Below, one piece after another: positions 8,738 through 17,794 of a stretch of DNA of 64,000 bases. Location: NCBI RefSeq assembly GCF_036226605.1, contig NZ_CP109000.1, forward strand, positions 6,816,501-6,880,500. The letters are read 5' to 3'. The number at the start of each line of letters is the position of its first letter. Position 1 is the stretch's first letter. This DNA comes from Streptomyces sp. NBC_00704. GTDB taxonomy: Bacteria > Actinomycetota > Actinomycetes > Streptomycetales > Streptomycetaceae. Position numbers and translations under genes: made by a program. The notes under the pieces are model-generated. The model was not told where the DNA came from and ran no database searches. It saw nothing but the letters and a program-made list of their open reading frames with translations.

Positions 8738-9352
8738 ATGACGTCGCAGGACGCGGAGGGCCCGGAGTCGGCCGCCGCCACGCGCCGCTCCAAGATCACG
8801 CCCGAGCGTGAGCAGGAGTTCTTCGACGCCGTCCTCGACCAGGTCCGCGAGTGCGGTTACGAGGCCGTCACCATGGAGGGCGTCGCCGCCAGCACCCGGT
8901 GCAGCAAGTCCACGCTCTACCGCCAGTGGAAGACCAAGCCACAGTTCGTGGTGGCCGCCCTGCGCTCGCGCCGCCGGGCCCGGCTCGCCGGGATCGACAC
9001 GGGGTCGCTGGCCGAGGACCTGCGCGAGGCGGCCCGCGCCACCGGCCGCTGGTCGACCAACGACTCCAAGCTGCTCCAGGCCCTCGGGCATGCCGTCACC
9101 GGCGACGAGGAACTCGCGAAGGCGCTGCGGGAGGCGCTCATCGACCCCGAGATCGCCGCCCTGCGCGAGATCCTGCGGCGCGGCGTCGAGCGCGGCGAGG
9201 TCCCCCGCGACCATCCGGCGCTCGAGTACGTCCCGGCGCAGATGTTCGGGGTGATCCGGGCCCGTCCCGTCGTGGACGGCGAATACGCGGACCAGGACTA
9301 CCTGGTCCGCTTCGTGGAGGCCGCCGTGCTCCCGGCACTCGGCCTCACCTAG
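8738..9352 (+). CDS. TetR/AcrR-family transcriptional regulator
   Basis: 204 residues. The N-terminal helix-turn-helix is clear at about residues 22-72: VTMEGVAASTRCSKSTLYRQW. The rest is a helical ligand-binding domain of the TetR_C type. ATG 8738 follows AGGAGGAAGAGCAG, a good ribosome-binding site. It is divergent from the PAP2/DMT operon, and the repeated operator-like array between the two is the natural binding site, so it probably represses both that operon and itself. The ligand is unknown. Confidence 0.9.
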   Translation: MTSQDAEGPESAAATRRSKITPEREQEFFDAVLDQVRECGYEAVTMEGVAASTRCSKSTLYRQWKTKPQFVVAALRSRRRARLAGIDTGSLAEDLREAARATGRWSTNDSKLLQALGHAVTGDEELAKALREALIDPEIAALREILRRGVERGEVPRDHPALEYVPAQMFGVIRARPVVDGEYADQDYLVRFVEAAVLPALGLT

Positions 9353-9508
9353 GACTCAGGCCGCCGTCCACGGGATGACCGGACGGCGACCTGTACCGCG
9401 CCGCACCGTGGGGACGGGGGCGGCGCGCACCCCCGGGCCGGGCCGGGCGCCCTTGAGCGGAGGGCGCCCCGCCCGGCCGGCCGTGTTCCGGGGCCGGGCC
9501 GGGCGCGC

Positions 9509-10633
9509 TCAGACGTGCTGTCCGGAACCGCTCCCCGTCGACACCTTGATGCCCTGCACGATCGTGTCGATGACGGACGGGCTCTGGTCGGCGTCGAGGC
9601 CGAAGCGCAGCACCACCAGCCGCTTGGAGTCGGCCGGGGCCGGGAAGGCCACCGACTGCACGTAGCCGTCCGCGCCCTTGCTGGTGACCGCCTTCCAGCG
9701 CACCAGGTAGCCCTTCTGCCCGGCCACCGTGACCGCCTTCGAGGCGAGCACCTGGTGCGAGGTGATCGCGCCGTACGTCGTGCCGCCGTAGGACTCCTCG
9801 GCGTTGGCCGCGATGTCCGCCTTGGCGACCGCCTCGGCGGTGCCGCCTGTGGCCTTCAGCGCCTCGGCGGGCGCGGAGTACACGCCTCCCTTCGTGCAGG
9901 TCTTGGAGGTGTCGCCCGGGCACTTGTAGGTGGACTCGGAGTTCACCTGCGCGCCCACGTTCATCTCCTGGCCCGCCCAGCCGGCCGGGACGGGGATGCT
10001 GATGCCGTTCAGCGCGTCGGTCACCGAGCCGCTCCTGATCTTCGGCGCCTCGGACTCCCCGGGCGAGGGGGAGCCCCCGCCGGACCCGCCGGATCCGCCG
10101 GGCCCGCCGGATCCGCCGGATCCACCGGATCCGCCCGGGCCGCCGAAGGGGCCGCCGTCCTGGCCGCCGGCGCCGCCCGGCCCCTGGGCCGTGCCGCCGC
10201 CGCCCGACCCGTCGTCCCGGGCCAGCGCGTACACGCCCACCCCGATGCTGGTCAGGACGGCGACGGCAACGGCCACGGCTATGCCCGTGCGCAGCCCGCG
10301 CCGCCCGCCCGGACCCTGCGATGCCGCGGGATACCCGGGGTGTCCCGGATATCCCGGATAACCGGGGTACCCCGGGTAGCCGGGCTGCCCGGGCGGGGCC
10401 GCGTAGCCGGGCTGCCCCGGCGGGGCCGCGTATCCGGGGTGGTCCGGCTGGGTCGGGTGCGCCGGTTGCGTCGCGTCGGCCGGGCCCTGCGCCGGCGGAC
10501 CCCATGCGGCGGCCTGGCCCGCGGGGCGGGTCCGGTCCGTCCACGCCTTGCCGTCCCACCAGCGTTCGGTGGCCGGACCGTCATTCGTCTGCCCCGGGTC
10601 GGGATACCACCCGGGAGGAGTCACCTGCGTCAT
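9509..10633 (-). CDS. DUF2510 membrane-anchored protein with Gly/Pro/Tyr repeats and an extracellular domain
   Basis: 374 residues. It begins MTQVTPPGWYPDPGQ (DUF2510), followed by a Pro/Gly/Tyr-rich stretch with near-repeats GYAAPPGQP and GYPGYPGY (about residues 65-110), one membrane helix (GIAVAVAVAVLTSIGVGVYAL, about 117-137), a Gly/Ser-rich spacer (about 140-205) and a C-terminal domain of about 170 residues presumed outside the cell. That domain has two Cys (YKCPGDTSKTC) likely to form a disulfide. The architecture is common in Streptomyces; the function is not known. The repeat region is low-complexity DNA and may vary in length between strains. Confidence 0.82.
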   Translation of the reverse strand: MTQVTPPGWYPDPGQTNDGPATERWWDGKAWTDRTRPAGQAAAWGPPAQGPADATQPAHPTQPDHPGYAAPPGQPGYAAPPGQPGYPGYPGYPGYPGHPGYPAASQGPGGRRGLRTGIAVAVAVAVLTSIGVGVYALARDDGSGGGGTAQGPGGAGGQDGGPFGGPGGSGGSGGSGGPGGSGGSGGGSPSPGESEAPKIRSGSVTDALNGISIPVPAGWAGQEMNVGAQVNSESTYKCPGDTSKTCTKGGVYSAPAEALKATGGTAEAVAKADIAANAEESYGGTTYGAITSHQVLASKAVTVAGQKGYLVRWKAVTSKGADGYVQSVAFPAPADSKRLVVLRFGLDADQSPSVIDTIVQGIKVSTGSGSGQHV

Positions 10634-10919
10634 ACCCCCACCGTATGAGGCGTCGGTGAAAGCCGGATGAGAGGGCGGCCCCCCGCTCCGGATCCACCCG
10701 GCGCGCCCGGTGGCCGGGGTGGCGCGATCCGGCCGTCAATTCGGTGCGCGTCGCTCCCTGTTGACGCCGGGGAGGCTCTCGTGCAGGCCCGCCGGTGCCT
10801 CCGCGGCCGTCACCCGTCACCCGTTGCGCGGGACCTGCGCGGACCACCCTCCACACGGACCCGCGGCGGGCTACGCTCGACGTCGGTACGTCGTTCGGGC
10901 GACATGGGGAGGTAGCGGG

Positions 10920-13634
10920 ATGACGGAGGTCAGGCCGACGACGGCCCCCTCGGCTCCCCTCTGGGAGCGCGACGAGGAAGTCGCCGCCATCGCGCGGGCG
11001 GTGGACAGGCTCCGCGCCGACCGGTCCTCCTCGGGCCACCTGCTGGTGCTCCGGGGCGAGGCAGGATTCGGCAAGACCGCGTTGCTGGCCGAGACCCGTC
11101 GCATCGCCGAGGCCCGCGGCTGCGCGGTGTGGTCGGCCCGCGGCGGCGAGACCCTGCGGTCCGTCCCCTTCAACGTGGTCCGGCAGCTGTTGCAGCCCGC
11201 GCTGCTGACGCTGCACCCGGAGGAGGCCCGCGAGTACCTCGGCGACTGGTACGACATCGCCGGCCCCGCCCTCGGCATCGCGGAGCCCGGCGAGGGCCAC
11301 GCCGACCCGCAGGGCGTGTGCGACGGCCTCGTCGCCGCCGTCACCAGACTGGCCCGCGGGGACTACCCGCTCGTCCTGCTGATCGACGACGCCCACTGGG
11401 CCGACCAGGAGAGCCTGCGCTGGCTCGCCGCGTTCGTCGAACGGCTCGACGAACTCTGCGTCCTGGTCGTCGTGGCCCGCAGGCCCGGCGAGATCAAGGG
11501 CGACGCCGCCCGCCTCCTCGGCGCCGTCGACGAGGCCGCCGGCCGCTCCGTCGCCAGCCTCAGCGCCCTCACCCCGGCCGCGGTCGCGGGCCTCACCCGC
11601 GCCACCCTCGGAGCGCACGCCGACGCCGCGTTCTGCCGCGAGGTGTGGGCGGTCACCGACGGCAACCCGTACGAGACCGTCGAACTCCTCGCCAAGGTCC
11701 GCGACAGCGAACTGGCGCCCAGCGAGTCCTCGGCGACCGAACTGCGCCCCCTCAACCGCGCGGCCCGGGGCGGCGGACTCGTCGACCGCCTCGAGAAACT
11801 CGGCGTCGACGCCACCAAGTTCGCCATGGCGGCCGCGATCCTCGGCGCCGACATCTCCGTCGCCCAGGCCGCCCGGCTCGCCGGCCTCGGCCGCGAGGAG
11901 GCGGTGCGCTGCGCCGAACTGCTGCGCAACGCCCGCATTCTCACCGAGCCCGACCCCGGCGCCGTCCCCGCGGACGACGGCGACCTCGAGTTCGTCCACC
12001 CGCTGATCGCCACCGCCGTCTACGAATCGATCCCCGGCGGCCTGCGCACCGCGATGCACGGCATCGCCGCCCAGGTCGTCACCGACGCCGGCAAAGGGCT
12101 CGCGGCCGCCTCCCGGCATCTGCTCCAGGTGCACGCGGAGGGCGACGAGGAACTCGTCGAGCAACTGCGCGAAGCCGCCCGCGAACACCTGGCCGTCGGC
12201 GCCCCCGACGCGGCCCGCCGCTGTCTGGAGCGCGCCCTGCGCGAGCCGCCCGTCCCCGACGTCCACGCCCACCTGCTCTACGAACTGGGCTGCGCCAGCC
12301 TCCTCACCGCACCCGCCAAGACCATCGAGCACCTGCGCACGGCCCTGTCCCTGCCGGGCCTCGACGGCGGCGAACGCGTCGACGCCGTCTACCGCCTCTC
12401 CCAGGCCCTGCTGCACAACGACCAGATGGACGAGGCCGTCCGCACGGTCGAGGCGGAGGCCGCCCGGCTGGCGCCCGGGCCCGCGCGGATGCGGCTCCAG
12501 GCCGTGCAGTTCATGTGGGAGGGCGTGAACGCCGGCGCCCCGACCTCGCCGCACCATTCCGAGAAGCTCGCCGCGCTCGCCGCGACCTGCACCGGCCGGG
12601 ACAACGCCGAGCGCGCCCTGCTCGTCCTGCGCGGCTTCGACGCCATGACCCACGGCGAGAACGCCGAGGAGGTCGTCGAGTTCTGCGACCGCGCCCTGGT
12701 CAACGGCCGCCTCGCCCCCGGCCTCGGCTGGACCGACCAGGAGTGGGGCATCGAACTGCTGATGATGCTGGCCAGCTCCTACGCCTACACCGACCGGCTC
12801 GACCGCGCCGACGCCCTCTTCAACGAGGCCCTGCGCGCCTACGTCTCCGCCGGCTGGAGCGGCGGCCACCTCGCCCTGGCCCACGCCTACCTCGGGCTGG
12901 GGCTGCGCCGCCGGGGCCGCTTGAAGGAGGCGGAGGAGTCACTGCGGGAGTCGTTGCGCCTCGCCGAGCGCGTCGGCCGTGGCCTGCCCCTGTACTGGTC
13001 GGCGATCTGCAACCTGGTCGACACGCTGCTCGTCCGCGGCCATGTCGGGGAGGCCTGGGAGATCGCCGAGCAGTACGGCTTCGCCCCGCCCTACCCGTCC
13101 ACGATCGTGCTGCCCGACCCCCGCTCGGTGCGCGGCCGGCTGCTGCTCGCCGTCGGTCGCGTCAAGGACGGCGTCAACGAACTGGAGCAGGCCGAGAAGG
13201 CGGCCGCCGTGCGCGGCCACTGCAACCCGGTGATGGTCCCCTGGGCCGTCGACCTCGCCCGCGCCCTGGCCCACGAGGACCCGGCCCGCGCGGCCCGGCT
13301 CGCCACCGAGGCGCGCCGCCAGGCCGAGCGCTTCGGCACCGACACCGCGATCGGCGAGGCCCTGCGCTGCGCCGCCGCCCTGGAGACCGGCCAGCGCGCG
13401 GTCCGGCTCGCCCAGCAGGCGGTCACCTATCTGGAGTCCTCGCCCTGCCAGTACGAACACGCGGCCGCCCGCGTCGAGTACGGCATCCTCTCCCGCTCGG
13501 TCTCCGAACTGAGCCGGGGCCTCACGCTGGCGCGTTCCTGCGGCGCGGACGCCCTGACCGACAAGGCGCAGCAGGCCCTGCAAAGCCTGGGCGCACCCCA
13601 GGCGGGCCTGGTACCCGGCCAGACCCGGCGCTAG
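10920..13634 (+). CDS. Large STAND/AAA ATPase with TPR-like C-terminus, no visible LuxR helix-turn-helix
   Basis: 904 residues. Walker A is GEAGFGKTALL (about residues 46-56) and Walker B is LVLLIDDAHWAD. The middle and C-terminal parts are helical repeats rich in Ala/Leu/Arg, of the TPR type (for instance ALAHAYLGLGLRRRGRLKEAEE). This is the architecture of large LuxR-type (LAL) activators, but those end in a LuxR helix-turn-helix, whereas here the protein stops at SLGAPQAGLVPGQTRR without one. ATG 10920 with GGGGAGGTAGCGGG upstream is chosen over longer in-frame alternatives. It may work with a separate DNA-binding partner; the target is unknown. Confidence 0.82.
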   Translation: MTEVRPTTAPSAPLWERDEEVAAIARAVDRLRADRSSSGHLLVLRGEAGFGKTALLAETRRIAEARGCAVWSARGGETLRSVPFNVVRQLLQPALLTLHPEEAREYLGDWYDIAGPALGIAEPGEGHADPQGVCDGLVAAVTRLARGDYPLVLLIDDAHWADQESLRWLAAFVERLDELCVLVVVARRPGEIKGDAARLLGAVDEAAGRSVASLSALTPAAVAGLTRATLGAHADAAFCREVWAVTDGNPYETVELLAKVRDSELAPSESSATELRPLNRAARGGGLVDRLEKLGVDATKFAMAAAILGADISVAQAARLAGLGREEAVRCAELLRNARILTEPDPGAVPADDGDLEFVHPLIATAVYESIPGGLRTAMHGIAAQVVTDAGKGLAAASRHLLQVHAEGDEELVEQLREAAREHLAVGAPDAARRCLERALREPPVPDVHAHLLYELGCASLLTAPAKTIEHLRTALSLPGLDGGERVDAVYRLSQALLHNDQMDEAVRTVEAEAARLAPGPARMRLQAVQFMWEGVNAGAPTSPHHSEKLAALAATCTGRDNAERALLVLRGFDAMTHGENAEEVVEFCDRALVNGRLAPGLGWTDQEWGIELLMMLASSYAYTDRLDRADALFNEALRAYVSAGWSGGHLALAHAYLGLGLRRRGRLKEAEESLRESLRLAERVGRGLPLYWSAICNLVDTLLVRGHVGEAWEIAEQYGFAPPYPSTIVLPDPRSVRGRLLLAVGRVKDGVNELEQAEKAAAVRGHCNPVMVPWAVDLARALAHEDPARAARLATEARRQAERFGTDTAIGEALRCAAALETGQRAVRLAQQAVTYLESSPCQYEHAAARVEYGILSRSVSELSRGLTLARSCGADALTDKAQQALQSLGAPQAGLVPGQTRR

Positions 13635-13662
13635 CCGGCACGAAGCCGTCAGCCCGTCCCGC

Positions 13663-13850
13663 CGGCCGGGGCCTGCCCGGTCGGCCTGGCGGTCCGTTTC
13701 TGCGGTCGGGGCCTGCCCGGTAGGTCTGGCGGTCCGTTTCTGCGGCCGGGGGCCTGCCCGGTCGGCCCGTCAGCCCGTCCCTGCGGACGGGATCCGCCCG
13801 GTCGGCCCGTAAGCCCGAAGCCCGTTGGTCCGTAAGCCCGAAGCCCGTCG
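13663..13850. repeat. About 40-bp tandem repeats followed by a 20-bp duplication, between convergent genes
   Basis: Copies start at 13663, 13703, 13743 and 13784 (CGGnCGGG...GCCCGGT). The first two agree at nearly every position; copies three and four diverge in their second half. Directly after, a block reading CGTAAGCCCGAAGCCCGT occurs twice (about 13808 and 13831). The array fills the space between the ATPase stop (13634) and the pcaL stop (13918). Confidence 0.75.
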
Positions 13851-13917
13851 GCTCCTGGCCGCCGTGCCGGTCCGAGGCAGGCCGGTCGCCCGGTCCGGCT
13901 CGGTCGGTGTCGTCCCC

Positions 13918-15084
13918 TCAGTCGGTGTCGTCCCCGGCAGGTTCCGCGGCGGACTGCGGGGTGTCCGGGACGGTTTCCTCGGCGAGCACCCGCTGGGCCG
14001 TGGCGAACGCCGAGTTCGCGGCCGGGACTCCGCAGTAGACGGCCGTCTGGAGGAGGACGGCCCCGATCTCGTCCGGGGTCAGGCCGTTGCGCCGGGCGGC
14101 CCGCACGTGCATGGCGAGTTCCTCGTAGTGGCCGCGTGCCACCAGCGCGGTCAGGGTGATCATGCTGCGCTCGCGGCGGTCGAGCGTCGGGTCCGTCCAG
14201 ATCTCGCCCCAGGCGTAGCGGGAGATGAAGTCCTGGTAGCGGGCGGTGAACGCGGTCTGCCGTGCCTGGGCCCGGTCCACGTGCGCGTCCCCGAGGACCT
14301 CGCGCCGGACCGCCATGCCCCGCGGGGCTCCGCCGTCGAGGTGGGCCCGCAGCGCGGTCAGCACGGCCTCGGGGCATTCGGCGGGCGCGAGATGCGAGGC
14401 GTCCGCGAGTTCGACCAGGGTGGCGTCCGGCACGGCGTCCGCGATCTCCCGCAGATGCGCGGGCGGCGTCGCCGGGTCCTGCCGGCCGGCGATCAGCAGG
14501 GTTCGCACGGCCATTTCCGGGAGCCGCTCGCGCACGTCGAACGCGGCGAGCGCGTCGCAGCACGCGGCGTACGCCTCCGGGTCGGCGGCGCGGTGGTCGG
14601 CGATCAGCCTCGGCGCGGTGAACCCGGGCGTGAACCAGCGGCCGTTCGCGGTCCGCGCGAGGTCCGCCAGCCCCTCGCGGCGGACCCGCGCGGCCCGCTC
14701 CTGCCACGGCCCGGGCCCGTCGAAGTGGGCGGAGGAGCAGATCACGGCCAGCGAGGACACCCGTTCGCGGTGGTGCAGCGCGAGGTACAGCCCCACCGCG
14801 CCGCCCAGGGACACGCCCGCGTAGGCGAACCTCTCCAGGCCGAGGGAGTCGGCGAGGGCCAGGACCAGGCCGGCCAGATCGCCCACGGTGGCGCCGGGAC
14901 CGATCAGGTCGGCGGCCGAACCGCCGTGTCCCGGCAGGTCCCAGCGGATCACCCGGCGGGTGAGGGACAGTTCGGGCGCGACCTCGTCCCACAGCGCGTA
15001 CGACGTGCCCAGCGAGGGTCCGAGCAGCAGCGCGGGCGCGGAAGTCGGCCCCTCGGCACGGTGGTTGAGCAGCTTCCCGGTCAA
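13918..15084 (-). CDS. pcaL: Fused 3-oxoadipate enol-lactonase / 4-carboxymuconolactone decarboxylase
   Basis: 388 residues in two parts. Residues about 1-255 are an alpha/beta hydrolase with nucleophile elbow GVSLGGAVG and a catalytic His in DASHLAPAE (PcaD part). Residues about 265-375 are a CMD domain, including ERSMITLTALVARG and MHVRAARRNGLT (PcaC part). Together they turn 4-carboxymuconolactone into 3-oxoadipate. The TTG at 15084 overlaps the pcaB stop (TTGA) and gives the expected N-terminus (TGKLLNHRAEGP). Last gene of the pca operon. The fusion is standard in actinobacteria. Confidence 0.92.
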   Translation of the reverse strand: MTGKLLNHRAEGPTSAPALLLGPSLGTSYALWDEVAPELSLTRRVIRWDLPGHGGSAADLIGPGATVGDLAGLVLALADSLGLERFAYAGVSLGGAVGLYLALHHRERVSSLAVICSSAHFDGPGPWQERAARVRREGLADLARTANGRWFTPGFTAPRLIADHRAADPEAYAACCDALAAFDVRERLPEMAVRTLLIAGRQDPATPPAHLREIADAVPDATLVELADASHLAPAECPEAVLTALRAHLDGGAPRGMAVRREVLGDAHVDRAQARQTAFTARYQDFISRYAWGEIWTDPTLDRRERSMITLTALVARGHYEELAMHVRAARRNGLTPDEIGAVLLQTAVYCGVPAANSAFATAQRVLAEETVPDTPQSAAEPAGDDTD

Positions 15085-16412
15085 CGTCGCTCCAGAGCAC
15101 GGTCGGTGAGGGATCCGGCGGAGCCGGTGTAGCGGGCGGGATCGGTGAGTTCGCCGAGGTCGACGTCCTTGAGTCCGGGCTCCAGGGCGAGGAGTTCGAC
15201 GAGCGGCCGGTTCCCGGCACAGGCCCGCCGCGCCAGTTCGGTGAGGAGTTCCCGGGCGCGGGCGCGGCCGAGCCGTCCCGACAGCTCGGCGGACAGCCGC
15301 TCGGAGACGACGAGCCCGTGGGTGAGGCCGAGGTTCGCGCGCATCGCGTCCGCGTCCACCCGCAGGCCCTCCGCCAGCTCCGCCGCGTCCCGGGCGGCCC
15401 CGCCGACCAGCCGCAGCAGGTCCCTGAGCGGCTCCCACTCGGCGTGCCAGGCCCCGGCCGGGCGTTCGTCCTGGGCGGCCAGGGAGCCGTACAGCGTGGC
15501 GGCGAGCTGCGGGGCCCGTCGCGCGGCCGCGGCGATCAGCGTCGAGCGCACCGGGTTCGCCTTGTGCGGCATGGCCGAGGAGCCGCCCGCGCCGCCTTCG
15601 GCGAGTTCGCCGATCTCGGTGCGGCCCAGGACGAGGACGTCCTCCGCGAGCTTGCCCAGCGCCCCCGCCGTGAACGCCAGGCAGGCGGCGAGGTCGGCGA
15701 CGGGCGTGCGCAGCGTGTGCCACGGCAACAGCGGTGCGGCCAGGCCGGTTTCGCGGGCGTACGCGGCGGTGAGCGCGCTCGTGTCCGGCACGCCGTACGC
15801 CGTGAAGGCGGCCGCCGTCCCCGCCGCGCCGCCGAGTTGGGCGGGCAGCGCGTCCCGTACGGCCGTGATCCGGTCGCGGGCGTCCAGCACCAGGGAGCGC
15901 CAGCCGGCGGCCTTCAGCCCGAAGGTGGTCGGCACCGCGTGCTGGGTGAGGGTGCGCGCGGCCATCGCCGTGTCCCGGTGCCGGGCGGCGAGCCCGGCCA
16001 GCGCCCCCTGGACGCGGTCGAGGTCGGCCAGCACCGGGTCCAGGGTCCGCGCCGCGACCAGCATCGTCGCCGTGTCCATGATGTCCTGGCTGGTCGCGCC
16101 CCGGTGCACGTACGGGCCGTACTCGGGACCCGTCGCCTCGGTGAGGTCGGCGACCAGCGGGATCACCGGGTTGCCGCCGCCGCGGGCGCGCTCGGCGAGG
16201 GAGCGCGCGTCGAACGCGCCGCTCGCGGCCGCGGTGACCGCCGCCCCCGCCCCCTCCGGGACCGCGCCCAGCGCCTCCTGGGCGCGGGTCAGCGCGGCCT
16301 CCGCGTCCAGCAGCGCCCGCAGGTAGGAGTCGTCGTCCGTCGTGCGGGCGGCGGGGGAGCCGGTCCACCCCGGGGCGAGCAGAGCGGATCCGGACCGGGC
16401 AGCAGTTGTCAC
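15081..16412 (-). CDS. pcaB: 3-carboxy-cis,cis-muconate cycloisomerase
   Basis: 443 residues of the fumarase/aspartase superfamily; the signature loop is GGSSAMPHKANPVRS, and HRGATSQDIMDTA is the other conserved active-site block. It cyclises 3-carboxymuconate to 4-carboxymuconolactone. GTG 16412 overlaps the pcaG stop (GTGA), giving MTTAARSGSALLAPGW, and the 3' end overlaps pcaL by TTGA, so it is tightly coupled on both sides. Adenylosuccinate lyase shares the fold, but the operon decides the assignment. Confidence 0.93.
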   Translation of the reverse strand: MTTAARSGSALLAPGWTGSPAARTTDDDSYLRALLDAEAALTRAQEALGAVPEGAGAAVTAAASGAFDARSLAERARGGGNPVIPLVADLTEATGPEYGPYVHRGATSQDIMDTATMLVAARTLDPVLADLDRVQGALAGLAARHRDTAMAARTLTQHAVPTTFGLKAAGWRSLVLDARDRITAVRDALPAQLGGAAGTAAAFTAYGVPDTSALTAAYARETGLAAPLLPWHTLRTPVADLAACLAFTAGALGKLAEDVLVLGRTEIGELAEGGAGGSSAMPHKANPVRSTLIAAAARRAPQLAATLYGSLAAQDERPAGAWHAEWEPLRDLLRLVGGAARDAAELAEGLRVDADAMRANLGLTHGLVVSERLSAELSGRLGRARARELLTELARRACAGNRPLVELLALEPGLKDVDLGELTDPARYTGSAGSLTDRALERR

Positions 16413-17014
16413 TGGAACTCCAGGAAGACCGTCTCGCCTTCGCCCTGAAGGCGGATGTCGAAACGGTATGTCCCCGACGCTTCCCGCGTCGCGACCAGCG
16501 TGTCGCGCCGCGCCGGGTCCACCCGCCGCAGCAGCGGGTCGGCGGCGAGCGCCGCGTCGTCGCCGGGCAGGTAGATCCGGGTGAACAGGTGCACCAGGAG
16601 CCCGCGCGCGAACACGCACAGGCTCAGGTGGGGGGCGCTGCCGCCGCGCGCGCCGGGCCGCAGCGTCCGTGCGGACCAGTGCCCGTCGGCGTCGGTCTGG
16701 ACCCGGCCCCAGCCGGTGAACTCCACGCCGTTGCGGCCCAGGAACCCGCCGGACGCCGGATCGCGGCGCATCGACCCGTCGACGCGCGGCAGCCCGCCCT
16801 CCGGGTCCGCGCCCCACAGTTCCAGCAACGCGTCCGGCACGGCCACGCCCGCGCCGTCGTACACGTATCCCCGCAGGGCGACGGCGTCCGGGTGGCCGGT
16901 CGGGGCGATGTCGCCGCCGCCGGGGAACGGCAGGGCGTGCCCGTAGAAGGGGCCGACCGTGTGCGACGGGGTGGGCAGCACGGTCTCCGGACGGCTCGGG
17001 TCGGTCTTCGTCAT
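16409..17014 (-). CDS. pcaG: Protocatechuate 3,4-dioxygenase alpha subunit
   Basis: 201 residues of the intradiol dioxygenase fold, opening TVGPFYGHALPFPGGG, with LLELWGADPEGG and LFTRIYLPGD. As usual for alpha subunits, the full set of iron-binding Tyr/His found in the beta subunit is not present. With PcaH it cleaves protocatechuate between the two hydroxyls to 3-carboxymuconate. ATG 17014; the gap to pcaH is 6 bp and the 3' end overlaps pcaB. Confidence 0.93.
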   Translation of the reverse strand: MTKTDPSRPETVLPTPSHTVGPFYGHALPFPGGGDIAPTGHPDAVALRGYVYDGAGVAVPDALLELWGADPEGGLPRVDGSMRRDPASGGFLGRNGVEFTGWGRVQTDADGHWSARTLRPGARGGSAPHLSLCVFARGLLVHLFTRIYLPGDDAALAADPLLRRVDPARRDTLVATREASGTYRFDIRLQGEGETVFLEFQ

Positions 17015-17020
17015 GGCGGC

Positions 17021-17794
17021 TCAGCGTCCTTCTTCGATCCAGGTGGCCCGCGGTCCGTCGAGCACGATGTCCCAGTGGTAGCCCATCGAGAACTCGGGCA
17101 CGGACAGGCTGTGGTCGTAGGCGGCGACCAGTCGCTGCCGGGCCGCGTCGTCCGTCACCGACTGGATGACCGGGTCGTAGGGGAGGAGCGGGTCGCCGGG
17201 GAAGTACATCTGCGTCACGAGCCGCTGGGTGAAGGCCGTGCCGAACAGCGAGAAGTGGATGTGGGCCGGCCGCCAGGCGTTGAGGTGCTGACGCCACGGG
17301 TAGGGGCCCGGCTGGACGGTGGTGAAGCGGTAGAAGCCGCTGTCGTCGGTCAGGGTGCGGCCGACGCCGGTGAAGTTCGGGTCCAGCGGCGCGTCGTGCT
17401 GCTCACGCCGGTGGGCGTAGCGTCCGGCCGAGTTGGCCTGCCAGATCTCGACCAGCTGACCGCGCACCGGACGCCCGTCGCGGTCCAGCAGCCGGCCCGA
17501 GACGGTGATGCGCTCGCCGATCGGCTCGCCGTGGTGCTGGCGGGTCAGGTCGTTGTCGGTCTCGGTGACGTCCCGCACGCCGAAGGCGGGGGAGCCCAGC
17601 TCCACCAGCTCCGGATCCCCGCTGACGTCGATGGCGACCGGCGGCTGCTTCGGGTGGCGCAGGACGGACGAGCGGTAGGGCGCGTAGTCGCGGCGCGGCT
17701 GGTGCTCGACGGGCGCGCCGCCGGCGAGCCGCTTCCGGTAGGCGGCGTGCTCGGCCGCGATCTCCTGGTCGATGTCGGCTTGCGTGAGAGTCAT
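17021..17794 (-). CDS. pcaH: Protocatechuate 3,4-dioxygenase beta subunit
   Basis: 257 residues. The Fe(III) site of intradiol dioxygenases is visible: Tyr in NSAGRYAHRR, Tyr in PGPYPWRQH and two His in WRPAHIHFS. The intradiol signature VEIWQANSAGRY is intact. It is the catalytic subunit for ortho-cleavage of protocatechuate. The ATG at 17794 overlaps the TGA of the upstream pcaF relic (ATGA), which shows that pcaF was once translationally coupled to pcaH. It is followed 6 bp later by pcaG. Confidence 0.95.
   Translation of the reverse strand: MTLTQADIDQEIAAEHAAYRKRLAGGAPVEHQPRRDYAPYRSSVLRHPKQPPVAIDVSGDPELVELGSPAFGVRDVTETDNDLTRQHHGEPIGERITVSGRLLDRDGRPVRGQLVEIWQANSAGRYAHRREQHDAPLDPNFTGVGRTLTDDSGFYRFTTVQPGPYPWRQHLNAWRPAHIHFSLFGTAFTQRLVTQMYFPGDPLLPYDPVIQSVTDDAARQRLVAAYDHSLSVPEFSMGYHWDIVLDGPRATWIEEGR

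Noticed and set aside
10581..12884. 767-codon minus-strand frame opposite the STAND ATPase
   Set aside because: Gly/Ala/Val-rich with no motif; the plus strand has Walker A and B motifs and a good start.
13663..13850. Tandem repeats considered as a CRISPR array
   Set aside because: Copies abut without unique spacers and diverge along their length; no cas genes nearby.
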